In this document: positions 1 to 7,021 of the stretch, in pieces
How positions within the stretch are numbered: the first letter of the stretch is position 1
Layout: each line of letters opens with the position of its first letter
Source: Oceanospirillaceae bacterium
GTDB taxonomy: Bacteria; Pseudomonadota; Gammaproteobacteria; Pseudomonadales; Balneatricaceae
Reading direction: 5' to 3'
NCBI GenBank assembly: GCA_003497765.1
Contig: DNNY01000109.1
Location: 1 to 8,379, forward strand
DNA: 8,379 nt
Notes under the pieces: model-generated
Databases searched by the model: none
What the model was told of the DNA's origin: nothing
What the model saw: only the letters and a program-made list of their open reading frames with translations
Made by a program: the position numbers and the translations under genes

Positions 1-305
<305 letters not shown>

Positions 306-329
306 CTGTGTTGGTAATTAAGCTCGTCG

Positions 330-1229
330 TCATTTAGCCGCACTTTTTTTGTAAACCACTACGATATTTCCCACAATAATCAGTATGACACCAATCACGT
401 TGCTTAGGGTCCAGCTATAGTTTTCTAAAAAAGCGGAAATGGTAAGGGCGGTTATGGGGGTAAAAACATTGGCATAGGCGGCTTTGTCAGCGCCAATATT
501 ATTCAGTAATTTGAGGTAGGCAGTAAAGCCAATTACGGAACCAGAAATGGCTAGAAACACCAGAGATCCTGTATAGGTTAAGCTGAATTCAAAAGTGATC
601 CTATTACCCATGCTGTAAGCTAGTATTAAAGTGATACAAGCACCATATAACATACTGTAGGCGTTGCTTTGTAAAAGCGGCACTTTACGCGCTTGGATTT
701 TACCAGAGGTTAACATGCCTAAAGAGGCGATAAAGGTGGCCAGCAATGACCATAATAAGCCAGTTAAAATAGGCGACCCCCAAACGAATGACTGACTTAA
801 ATCCAGTTGCAAAAACTCATTAGCAAATACCACGGTCAAACCAGTGACACCAATGATACTGCCCAACATAGTGCGGGGGACAATGGGCTTATTAAAAAAC
901 AATGCACCATTAAAAATAGTGAAAATGGTAATCGTTGAAAACACTAAAGCGACTAAGCCCGATGGTAAATAAAGGCTGCCTCGATAAACACTGATATAGT
1001 TTAGGCAAAATAGAAACAAACCGATGACCACCCAGTTACGATGGTATGCCAAAGGGAAGCGGAGGGATTTGCCTCGCACAATGATCCAAGCGAACAGGAT
1101 TGACGATGCCAGCAAAAAGCGCCATGCCACAGAAACGGTAGTAGGAACATCACTGTGTACTTGCAGGGACACGCCATACCAAGTGGTGCCCCAGGTCAAT
1201 AGAACTACCAGATACAGAAAGATATTCAT
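330..1229 (-). CDS. EamA/DMT-family membrane transporter, substrate unknown
   Basis: This 299-residue, strongly hydrophobic protein is an inner-membrane permease of the drug/metabolite transporter (DMT) superfamily, EamA type. It shows about ten predicted membrane segments in two tandem five-helix halves (roughly residues 2-136 and 150-293). Family features are the opening segment with LTWGTTWYGVSLQ, the WRFLLASSILF second helix, the pattern LPSGLVALVFSTITIFT near residue 90, and a second-half segment ending in a lysine-rich cytoplasmic tail (YKKSAAK). Relatives export amino acids, purines or other small metabolites, but the substrate cannot be read from sequence. The start at 1229 places the first helix at the very N-terminus, as is usual; no strong ribosome-binding site precedes it. 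The gene is divergent from the chromate-type transporter and precedes gmk by 83 nt. It is not a regular resident of the gmk-yicC neighbourhood. Confidence 0.9.
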   Translation of the reverse strand: MNIFLYLVVLLTWGTTWYGVSLQVHSDVPTTVSVAWRFLLASSILFAWIIVRGKSLRFPLAYHRNWVVIGLFLFCLNYISVYRGSLYLPSGLVALVFSTITIFTIFNGALFFNKPIVPRTMLGSIIGVTGLTVVFANEFLQLDLSQSFVWGSPILTGLLWSLLATFIASLGMLTSGKIQARKVPLLQSNAYSMLYGACITLILAYSMGNRITFEFSLTYTGSLVFLAISGSVIGFTAYLKLLNNIGADKAAYANVFTPITALTISAFLENYSWTLSNVIGVILIIVGNIVVVYKKSAAK

Positions 1230-1295
1230 TGCTGTTATAGTTATCGCTTATGCTGGTGGCGACATCATACGCCTTATATTGGGGCTGAACAATTG

Positions 1296-1326
1296 GCTTG
1301 CTTGTCCATATGCGCCATCAGCAAGC
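1296..1326. repeat. 7-bp inverted repeat between divergent transporter genes
   Basis: GCTTGCT (1296-1302) and AGCAAGC (1320-1326) are perfect inverted arms 17 nt apart, in the 137-bp gap between the DMT gene and chrA. They lie 40-70 nt upstream of the chrA start. It could be an operator with arms about two helical turns apart, or a hairpin in the chrA leader. Function is inferred only from symmetry and position. Confidence 0.3.
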
Positions 1327-1366
1327 GCGCTTTACTAGAACACATCGAATTATTTTGGGAGTTAAA

Positions 1367-2533
1367 ATGGCCACTTGGCGTGAAGTCTTTAAGATATTTT
1401 TACAGCTTGGTATGACGTCTTTTGGAGGGCCCACTGCCCATGTTGGCTATTTTCGGCAAGCCTTTGTTGAACAGCGTCAATGGCTGAATGAAAGTCAGTT
1501 TGCACAACTGCTTGCCATTTGCCAATTCTTGCCTGGCCCAGCTAGTAGCCAGTTGGGTTTTGCTATCGGTTTACATCGTGCTGGTTGGCAAGGAGCCTTA
1601 GCAGCATTTGTTGCCTTTACCTCCCCGTCAGTGATTCTATTAATTGCGTTTGCCGCCCTATTACCCCTGCTTGGTCCTTTGCATTCAGAGATGTTGTTGC
1701 ACGGCTTAAAGCTCGTGCCAGTGGCTGTGGTGTTGCATGCTGTTGTCGCCATGGCACAAAGTTTGTTGGTCGATATGTCGAGGCGTTTTATTGCGCTCTT
1801 AGCGGTCTTGATCATAGTTTGGGTGGACTCCAGTTGGGGGCAAATATTGGCCATTGTTATGGGAGCGGGTTTGGGGCTGGTGCTTATGTCTCATGTGCCA
1901 GCCAAACCAGCTAGTGCTATCTATGTCTCAATACAGGAGGCTGTGGCACGAATCTTATTAATAGGCTTTGCTGGTTGCTTAGTCTTGGCGCTGATTTGGG
2001 TTAGTAGTACTGGGGTTGAACAATTTTTGGCTAGCTATTATCGTGCTGGCGCCCTAGTGTTTGGTGGTGCCCATGTGGTTTTGCCTTTGCTTGATCAAGC
2101 TGTCGTCACCACCGGTTTAGTTAGTGAAACTGATTTTATGGCTGGTTATGGTGCTGCTCAAGCTGTCCCGGGACCAATGTTCACCTTGGCTGCTTTTTTG
2201 GGTTATATACAGGGTGGCTTAGGTTATGCTCTGTTGGGAGTAATAGCGATCTTTCTACCAGGCTTTTTGTTGTTGGCCGGAATTCTGCCGTTTTGGCATA
2301 AAATCACTAAACTAGCATGGTCAGGACGCATAGTTGCTGGGGTTAATGCCGCCGTTGTTGGCTTGCTTATAGCCACCCTTTATGACCCCATTGCTACCTC
2401 TGCCCTGTTGGGACCCATTGATTGGTTGGTCGCTATTGTCGCCTTTGCCTTGTTACAGTGGGCAAGGCTAAGCCCCTTATGGATAGTGTGCTTTTGTGTG
2501 CTGGCAACCAGTATAGTCGCCTATATTTTTTAA
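1367..2533 (+). CDS. chrA: Chromate transporter family protein (ChrA, two-domain form)
   Basis: This inner-membrane protein of the CHR family is related to ChrA, which exports chromate and lowers Cr(VI) toxicity; many members are untested and may move other anions. It has 388 residues and two homologous CHR halves. The N-half carries SFGGP (18-22) and FLPGP (54-58); the C-half carries the matching LVFGGAH (230-236) and AVPGP (266-270). The paired FGG and PGP motifs mark the long fused form, and about ten or more hydrophobic segments span the protein. I chose the ATG at 1367 because GGGAG (1357-1361) sits 5 nt before it and the encoded MATWREVFKIFLQLG is a typical family start. The frame stays open back to a TTG at 1298, which would add 23 charged residues and lacks a good ribosome-binding site. 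No chrB-type regulator adjoins it. It converges with phhB across 38 nt. Confidence 0.9.
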   Translation: MATWREVFKIFLQLGMTSFGGPTAHVGYFRQAFVEQRQWLNESQFAQLLAICQFLPGPASSQLGFAIGLHRAGWQGALAAFVAFTSPSVILLIAFAALLPLLGPLHSEMLLHGLKLVPVAVVLHAVVAMAQSLLVDMSRRFIALLAVLIIVWVDSSWGQILAIVMGAGLGLVLMSHVPAKPASAIYVSIQEAVARILLIGFAGCLVLALIWVSSTGVEQFLASYYRAGALVFGGAHVVLPLLDQAVVTTGLVSETDFMAGYGAAQAVPGPMFTLAAFLGYIQGGLGYALLGVIAIFLPGFLLLAGILPFWHKITKLAWSGRIVAGVNAAVVGLLIATLYDPIATSALLGPIDWLVAIVAFALLQWARLSPLWIVCFCVLATSIVAYIF

Positions 2534-2571
2534 TTGAGTGGCTACCTAGGATGTGGTGGGTAAGTGATGGT

Positions 2572-2928
2572 TTAAGTGCTTGCAAGAATACGATCAAGCT
2601 TGGCAGCACAGATAAAATCGTTGTCAGATAGACCATTAATTTCGTGGGTGGTGTAAGTCACCTTGCAATAACCCCAGCCAAAAGCGATATCGGGATGGTG
2701 CCCTTGACTATCACCCAGCCAAGCGATCAAGTTAGCCATTTGCACTGCCTTAGCAAAGCCTTTAAAGGTAAATTTGCGAATAAGCTTGGTATGGTCAGCA
2801 GACAAAGCCCAACTAGGGTCCAATGCGGATAGTAAAACTTTTGCGGCACTCGCTTCTAGGGGGGGAATACCGCCCTGACAAGGCCCACACTCTCGGCTAC
2901 TTAAATCACACTCTGTCGTATTGCTCAT
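2572..2928 (-). CDS. phhB: Pterin-4a-carbinolamine dehydratase
   Basis: The enzyme dehydrates 4a-hydroxytetrahydrobiopterin to quinonoid dihydropterin, recycling the pterin cofactor used by phenylalanine hydroxylase (PhhA); it also has non-enzymatic roles in some organisms. The 118-residue protein has the family signature: GHHPD with H77-H78-P79, then W85 and TTH ending at H95, followed by GLSDNDF and a closing A-K-LD segment. The N-terminus carries the short Cys-containing stretch CGPCQGGIPPL seen in many bacterial forms. The start at 2928 is well fixed by a strong AGGGGAGG (2942-2935 on the minus strand) 6 nt upstream. It lies 50 nt downstream of yicC on the same strand and may be co-transcribed with it. 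No phenylalanine hydroxylase gene is visible here, so its hydroxylase partner, if any, lies elsewhere. Confidence 0.95.
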   Translation of the reverse strand: MSNTTECDLSSRECGPCQGGIPPLEASAAKVLLSALDPSWALSADHTKLIRKFTFKGFAKAVQMANLIAWLGDSQGHHPDIAFGWGYCKVTYTTHEINGLSDNDFICAAKLDRILAST

Positions 2929-2954
2929 TTTGTGCCTCCCCTAAAATTCATAAC

Positions 2955-2975
2955 AGTACGCACTTTGTGCGGACT
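2955..2975 (-). other. Intercistronic hairpin between yicC and phhB
   Basis: CGCAC (2959-2963) and GTGCG (2967-2971) form a perfect 5-bp GC-rich stem with a 3-nt loop. After one mismatch it extends by 3 more pairs to 2955 and 2975. It follows the yicC stop and lies 12 nt upstream of the phhB ribosome-binding site. There is no following U-run in either direction, so it does not look like a rho-independent terminator. It may be an mRNA processing or stability element, which is an inference. Confidence 0.4.
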
Positions 2976-2978
2976 ATA

Positions 2979-3842
2979 TCATTCAATATTTTGCACCTGT
3001 TCACGCATTTGTTCAATTAACACCTTGATCTCAACAGCATTCAACGTCGTTTCGGTAACAATAGATTTCGATGATAGGGTATTGGCTTCACGATTCAGTT
3101 CTTGCATTAGAAAGTCCAAGCGGCGGCCCATAGCTTGATTTTGTTGCAAGGTGTGACGTACTTCCTCAACATGCGTCACTAGGCGATCCAGTTCCTCAGC
3201 CACATCGGCTTTATTGGCAAGCAAAGCTATTTCTTGTTCTAAACGTTGGGGATCCAGTTCGGTCGCTAGTTCAGATAATCGGTCTTGTAAGTTTTGCCGT
3301 TGCTGGGCCAGAATACTAGGTAAGTTTTTCTGCACCTGAGCGACGATAGCTAAAATAGCATCTAGGCGCTGCTCTATAAGCCCTTTAAGAGCCTGGCCTT
3401 CGCGCTCACGATGAGCTATAAGCTCCTCCAAGCTGGTTTCAAAAAGAGCTAAAGCCGCCGCAGGTAGTTCCGTTAGATTGATACTTTCTGCAGCTAACAC
3501 CCCAGGCCACTGCAGTAATTCTAAAACACTATATTGACGAGTTGGACCAACAATGCCATTGACTCGGTCCCCAGCAGCATTGAGTTGCTTAACTAATGCC
3601 TCATTAACCTGTAATTCGCTTTCTTGGGTAGCTGGATGCCAGCGTAGTTGACACTCAACCTTGCCGCGATTTAGTCTGTTACGTAACAGATCCCTGAGCT
3701 TTGGCTCCAGAGCATGGAATTGATCAGGTAGGCGCAGTTGAGGATCAAGAAAACGTTGATTTACGGAGCGTAGCTCCCAGCTCAGTGTTCCTGTGTCAAG
3801 TACTTGCTCTTGGCGAGCAAAAGCGGTCATGCTACGTGTCAT
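2979..3842 (-). CDS. yicC: YicC family endoribonuclease
   Basis: This 287-residue protein belongs to the YicC/YloC family, reported to be RNA-cleaving enzymes that act in RNA turnover. It begins with the family hallmark MTRSMTAFAR and carries ELRSVNQRFLD near residues 24-34 in the YicC N-terminal domain. It ends with the highly conserved C-terminal block (GRRLDFLMQELNREANT at 239-255, then SKSIV and the closing REQVQNIE). Length equals that of E. coli YicC. The start at 3842 reproduces the usual N-terminus, although the ribosome-binding site is poor; an internal ATG four codons in would lose part of the motif. The gene is divergent from rph, as in many gammaproteobacteria, and precedes phhB. 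In many relatives gmk is close by downstream; here three genes intervene. Confidence 0.96.
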   Translation of the reverse strand: MTRSMTAFARQEQVLDTGTLSWELRSVNQRFLDPQLRLPDQFHALEPKLRDLLRNRLNRGKVECQLRWHPATQESELQVNEALVKQLNAAGDRVNGIVGPTRQYSVLELLQWPGVLAAESINLTELPAAALALFETSLEELIAHREREGQALKGLIEQRLDAILAIVAQVQKNLPSILAQQRQNLQDRLSELATELDPQRLEQEIALLANKADVAEELDRLVTHVEEVRHTLQQNQAMGRRLDFLMQELNREANTLSSKSIVTETTLNAVEIKVLIEQMREQVQNIE

Positions 3843-3954
3843 CTTGGTGCAACTCGATTAAAATAGGGTTTTTGATTGGCTTCTCTATGTTTTATTCTAT
3901 CCTTTATGATAGCGCCATAACAGATAGCCACTATATGTTTTTGTAAGGACGATT

Positions 3955-4725
3955 ATGACATCCACTCTTTCCGACCAATTGAAAAACCTGCAATTGGACT
4001 TCCAGCGCCCAAGTGGTCGGCAACCACAGCAACTACGTCAGGTGACGATTACTCGCCACTACACCAAACATGCAGAAGGCTCTGTGTTGGTCGAATTTGG
4101 TGATACAAAAGTGCTGTGTACGGCCAGTGTAGAGCGCGGTGTGCCGCGGTTTTTGCGTGGAACGGGTAGTGGCTGGCTGACGGCTGAATATGGCATGTTG
4201 CCACGATCAACTGGTTCCCGCATGGGGCGTGAAGCGGCTCGCGGTAAGCAGGGTGGACGCACCCTTGAAATTCAACGCTTAATTGGCCGTTCCTTACGTG
4301 CAGCATTGGATTTAGATAAGCTTGGGGAAAACACCATTACTATTGATTGTGATGTTATACAGGCTGATGGAGGCACCCGCACAGCCTCCATTACAGGTGC
4401 TTATGTGGCCATGGTTGATGCCATTAATGAGCTTAAGAAAGATAAACATGGTGCAATGAAAGGTAATCCTTTAAAGCGCCAAATCGCGGCTATTTCTGTG
4501 GGTGTTTATAAAGACCAAGCTGTGCTGGATTTGGATTATGATGAAGATTCTAGTGCTGAAACAGATATGAATGTCGTAATGACCAATGATGGCGGGTTTA
4601 TTGAGGTACAGGGCACAGCGGAAGGTGCGCCATATACGCAAGAGCAAATGGATGCTATGTTGATGTTAGCTCGCCAAGGTATTGTGGAATTATGCGAGAT
4701 GCAAAATTCGGCTTTACAAAACTAA
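3955..4725 (+). CDS. rph: Ribonuclease PH with a short N-terminal extension
   Basis: RNase PH is a phosphorolytic 3'-5' exoribonuclease that trims tRNA 3' ends and takes part in stable-RNA decay, acting as a hexameric ring. The 256-residue product aligns along its whole length with E. coli Rph. [21 protein letters not shown] begins at residue 38. [10 protein letters not shown] (77-86) and GKQGGRT (97-103, phosphate-binding R102) follow, then [12 protein letters not shown] (137-148, R142) and the acidic [15 protein letters not shown] stretch (192-206). The family normally begins at the equivalent of R18-P19; here 16 extra residues rich in Q, L and S precede it. The start at 3955 is favoured because TAAGGA (3944-3949) lies 5 nt upstream and no ATG occurs at the usual position. 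The only later in-frame candidates are TTG codons without a ribosome-binding site. A strong terminator follows. Confidence 0.97.
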   Translation: MTSTLSDQLKNLQLDFQRPSGRQPQQLRQVTITRHYTKHAEGSVLVEFGDTKVLCTASVERGVPRFLRGTGSGWLTAEYGMLPRSTGSRMGREAARGKQGGRTLEIQRLIGRSLRAALDLDKLGENTITIDCDVIQADGGTRTASITGAYVAMVDAINELKKDKHGAMKGNPLKRQIAAISVGVYKDQAVLDLDYDEDSSAETDMNVVMTNDGGFIEVQGTAEGAPYTQEQMDAMLMLARQGIVELCEMQNSALQN

Positions 4726-4740
4726 CAGTAAGATACAAGG

Positions 4741-4766
4741 AAGGGGCTTTTAGAGCCCCTTTTTTT
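4741..4766 (+). terminator. Rho-independent terminator of rph
   Basis: The 8-bp perfect stem AAGGGGCT (4741-4748) / AGCCCCTT (4754-4761) has a 5-nt loop TTTAG and merges into a run of seven T residues (4760-4766). It begins 15 nt after the rph stop codon. Read on the other strand, the stem is followed only by TTCCTTG, so it would be a poor terminator for the convergent gene at 4784-5557. Confidence 0.93.
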
Positions 4767-4783
4767 ATACCACAAAGCCAAGC

Positions 4784-5557
4784 TTATAAATCACAACTAT
4801 AATCAATGATCAGAGGAGCATGACTACTAAAACGTTGTTCCCTATAGATCCGCGCATTGCGCACAAAACGACGTAAGCCTGGGGTGGTTATTTGATAATC
4901 TAAGCGCGCGCCTTCGTTTAACTTATAGGCACGGTTATAGTCTGGCCACCAAGTAAACTGGCGCTCATTTTGATTTACTTGACGGAACGCATCACAGAAG
5001 TCTAATTGATAGAAAATCTCATCAAGGGCTTCCCGCTCTTCAGGTAAAAAACCGGAGTTTTTCTGGTTTACATACCAGCCTGATAGGTCAGCTGGCTTAT
5101 GGGCCGTATTAATGGTACCACAGAAAATAAAATCGCGACGCTTACGTAAAGTCTTACGCAGGTGAGCGTTAAACTGCTCCATAAATTCATTTTTACGGTC
5201 TTGCTTTTCTTCACTGCCAAGGCCGGAAGGAACGAATATGGAGGCGACGCTAATTTTTTCAAAGTCAGCTTGAATAAAACGGCCTTCAAAGTCACAGCCA
5301 GGAAAGCCCATGCCTGTCATAATTGCCTTGGGGTGGTGGCGGCAATAGATGGCTGTACCGCTGTAACCATCTTCAAAGGCATCAAAAAAATACGCATGCC
5401 AGCCGGCTGGACGAAAGGCAGGTTCATCTAGCTGATAATCTTTTTCACGCAGGTCTTGCAGACATACAACATCAGCATCCTGCTGCTCTAGCCACTCAAA
5501 GAAGCCCTTTTCTGCCGCTTGGCGTAGGCCTTCAACATTTAAAGTAATGATTCGCAT
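4784..5557 (-). CDS. crc: Crc-like protein of the exonuclease III (EEP) fold
   Basis: This 257-residue protein has the endonuclease/exonuclease/phosphatase fold, without a signal peptide. In overall sequence and location (between rph and pyrE) it resembles Pseudomonas Crc, which acts with Hfq to repress translation of catabolic mRNAs. Shared blocks are MRIITLNVEG, VVCLQDLRE (30-38), GFLPEEREALDE (169-180), FTWWPD (201-206), TPGLRRFVRNA (225-235) and FSSHAPLIIDY (243-253). Compared with active exonuclease III, the glutamate of LQE is D35, the catalytic Asp of the GDxN motif is T148 (N150 kept), the active-site Tyr region reads IFVPSG, and the Asp before the final His is S245 (H246 kept). N7 and D220 remain. 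The loss pattern resembles Crc, so nuclease activity is doubtful. An exonuclease III-type repair enzyme is the alternative reading. The ribosome-binding site is weak; an extended -10 promoter lies upstream. Confidence 0.82.
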   Translation of the reverse strand: MRIITLNVEGLRQAAEKGFFEWLEQQDADVVCLQDLREKDYQLDEPAFRPAGWHAYFFDAFEDGYSGTAIYCRHHPKAIMTGMGFPGCDFEGRFIQADFEKISVASIFVPSGLGSEEKQDRKNEFMEQFNAHLRKTLRKRRDFIFCGTINTAHKPADLSGWYVNQKNSGFLPEEREALDEIFYQLDFCDAFRQVNQNERQFTWWPDYNRAYKLNEGARLDYQITTPGLRRFVRNARIYREQRFSSHAPLIIDYSCDL

Positions 5558-5641
5558 TTAGTAAGTCTATTCGTCGCTCACGCGAGGTCAAAAATTATGC
5601 ATACCGGTTGGCATACATTGTGTGTCTTATTATTCTTCTGG

Positions 5642-5650
5642 ATTATACCA
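5642..5650 (-). promoter_or_regulatory. Extended -10 promoter element of the Crc-like gene
   Basis: The minus strand reads TGGTATAAT (5650-5642): a perfect TATAAT with the upstream TGn of an extended -10 element. At 17-nt spacing the -35 position reads TGGGCG, a weak match, as is common for extended -10 promoters. Transcription would start near 5635, giving a leader of about 78 nt before the start codon at 5557. Confidence 0.6.
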
Positions 5651-5722
5651 TGGACTCAGAACAACGCCCATAAAACTAGCATTGATAAGTGATAATTGGC
5701 GCATTTTTTTTGCTCCTTAGTG

Positions 5723-5728
5723 TATACT
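5723..5728 (+). promoter_or_regulatory. Candidate -10 element for pyrE
   Basis: TATACT (5/6 match to TATAAT) lies 38 nt upstream of the pyrE start, in an AT-rich stretch after a run of eight T residues (5704-5711). No good -35 hexamer is found at 16-18 nt spacing. This is therefore a tentative assignment based on position and the -10 match. No E. coli-type attenuator (rph leader translation plus terminator) is possible here, because rph is not directly upstream of pyrE. Confidence 0.35.
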
Positions 5729-5766
5729 TAGCGCCGATTTGAAGCAGATTTACTGATGGGGACGCT

Positions 5767-6417
5767 ATGCAGGATTATCAACGTGAGTTTATTGAATTTG
5801 CTCTCGCAAGGGAAGTGTTAAAATTTGGTGAATTTACCCTAAAAAGTGGCCGTGTCAGCCCTTACTTTTTTAATGCGGGCTTGTTTAATACCGGAGAGGC
5901 TTTGGCCAAGCTAGGTCGCTATTATGCCCAGGCTCTGCAAGATTCTGGTTTGCCTTGTGATCTGTTACTTGGCCCTGCCTATAAAGGCATTCCTTTGGCT
6001 ACCACCACGGCCGTTGCCCTCTATGAGCATCATCAGCGAGATATCCCCTATGTGTTTAATCGCAAAGAAGCCAAGACCCATGGCGAAGGGGGTAGCTTGG
6101 TGGGTGCAGACCTAGTGGGCGATGTGGTTATTATTGATGACGTTATCACTGCTGGCACCGCTATCCGTGAAGTGATGGGTTTGATTGCTGCTGCTGGTGC
6201 TAATCCTGTCGGCGCCCTGATTGCTGTTAATCGTATGGAAAAAGGACAAGGCGAGTTGTCGGCCATTCAGGAAGTTGAACGCGATTATAAGATGCAAGTA
6301 GTCAGCATAATCAGTTTTGATGATTTGCTGGACTACCTACAGGAACAGAAAAATATGCAAAGCGAAATAGCCGCCATGTTGGCTTACCGTGAAGCTTATG
6401 GTGTGGCTACTGCTTAA
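5767..6417 (+). CDS. pyrE: Orotate phosphoribosyltransferase
   Basis: The enzyme joins orotate to PRPP to give OMP, the fifth step of de novo UMP synthesis, working as a cytoplasmic dimer. The 216-residue length is normal (E. coli 213). Visible motifs are [12 protein letters not shown] (25-36, orotate contact), [11 protein letters not shown] (67-77, with K73), [13 protein letters not shown] (97-109, the mobile catalytic loop with K100, K103 and H105) and the type I PRPP-binding motif [13 protein letters not shown] (120-132). The start at 5767 has GGGGA (5758-5762) 4 nt upstream and gives the usual N-terminus [13 protein letters not shown]. Upstream it is back to back with the Crc-like gene across 209 nt; downstream it converges with slmA with only 13 nt between stop codons. 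It appears to be transcribed alone rather than as rph-pyrE, unlike in E. coli. Confidence 0.98.
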   Translation: MQDYQREFIEFALAREVLKFGEFTLKSGRVSPYFFNAGLFNTGEALAKLGRYYAQALQDSGLPCDLLLGPAYKGIPLATTTAVALYEHHQRDIPYVFNRKEAKTHGEGGSLVGADLVGDVVIIDDVITAGTAIREVMGLIAAAGANPVGALIAVNRMEKGQGELSAIQEVERDYKMQVVSIISFDDLLDYLQEQKNMQSEIAAMLAYREAYGVATA

Positions 6418-6430
6418 AAATTTTTCGGTA

Positions 6431-7021
6431 TTAGGGGCGCATAATTTGTGCGCTTAATAGACGCCACTGATCTTCCCAAGCATGGGTCGGCTTATGCCGA
6501 AAGCCGCTGCGACTAAATTGGCGAATACGGCCTTCTGCCGCGGCCATTAACAGGTTGGCACAGGTGCTTGGCGTATCCGCTGTTCGCTGCCCAGCTTTTA
6601 ATTCAGCCTCCCTTAAAGTCTGCTTCAACTGCGTCTCTAGCTTGTCAAATAGTTGGTTGATGCGGCTTCCTAAGCGCTCTTTTTCACCAAGCAGAGCCTC
6701 ACCAGTCAGTAATCGACATAGCCCAGGGTTGCGTTCCACTAGTGTCAGCAGCAATGTTAGCATTTGTTGGCACTGGGCCAGAGCTGGTAGTTCTTGCTGT
6801 TGAATAAGCTTGGTACGAGCAAATAATGTGTCTTCAATAAAATCAATCAGGCCTTCAAATATTTTCGCTTTACTAGCAAAGTGACGATATAGAGCAGCCT
6901 CGGAAACACCTACTTCACGGGCCAGAGCTGAGGTGGTGATCCGGCTCAAAGATTGCTCCTGCAGCATTTGCATTAGGGTCTGCAGAATTTGCTCGCGGCG
7001 GGAAATTTTAGCTTCAGTCAT
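6431..7021 (-). CDS. slmA: Nucleoid occlusion factor SlmA (TetR family)
   Basis: SlmA is a DNA-binding protein that, when bound to its chromosomal sites, blocks FtsZ assembly over the nucleoid. The 196-residue product matches SlmA throughout. RREQILQTL opens the protein, and a TetR-type helix-turn-helix spans about 28-48 (ITT..LAREVGVSEAALYRHF). FIEDTL follows, then ERNPGLCRLLTGEAL (96-110), and RINQLFDKLETQLKQ begins near 120. The start at 7021 gives the usual N-terminus. The purine-rich AAGAAGAA (7033-7026 on the minus strand) lies 4 nt before it as a weak Shine-Dalgarno substitute. The gene follows argB by 45 nt on the same strand, and its 3' end nearly abuts that of pyrE. Placement beside pyrE matches E. 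coli, where slmA is also called ttk. No SlmA-binding palindrome was noticed by eye in the window. Confidence 0.95.
   Translation of the reverse strand: MTEAKISRREQILQTLMQMLQEQSLSRITTSALAREVGVSEAALYRHFASKAKIFEGLIDFIEDTLFARTKLIQQQELPALAQCQQMLTLLLTLVERNPGLCRLLTGEALLGEKERLGSRINQLFDKLETQLKQTLREAELKAGQRTADTPSTCANLLMAAAEGRIRQFSRSGFRHKPTHAWEDQWRLLSAQIMRP

Noticed and set aside
1298..1366. Upstream TTG start extending the ChrA-like protein by 23 residues
   Set aside because: The ATG at 1367 has GGGAG at 5 nt spacing and yields the family-typical N-terminus. The added residues are charged, unlike the family, and overlap the inverted repeat.
1495..1854. 119-residue open frame antisense to chrA
   Set aside because: It has no ribosome-binding site or recognisable motif, and chrA is securely coding on the other strand.
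4739..4768. The rph terminator acting bidirectionally for the Crc-like gene
   Set aside because: On the minus strand the stem is followed by TTCCTTG, too poor a U-tract to claim efficient termination.
5702..5766. pyrE attenuator like that of E. coli
   Set aside because: There is no leader peptide, GC-rich terminator hairpin or upstream rph translation. The T-run at 5704-5711 lacks a preceding stable stem and precedes the likely -10 element.
6437..6453. GCGCA/TGCGC hairpin near the pyrE-slmA convergence as a terminator
   Set aside because: The stem is only 5 bp and lies within the slmA coding end. The nearest T-run is about 10 nt away on the slmA side and absent on the pyrE side.
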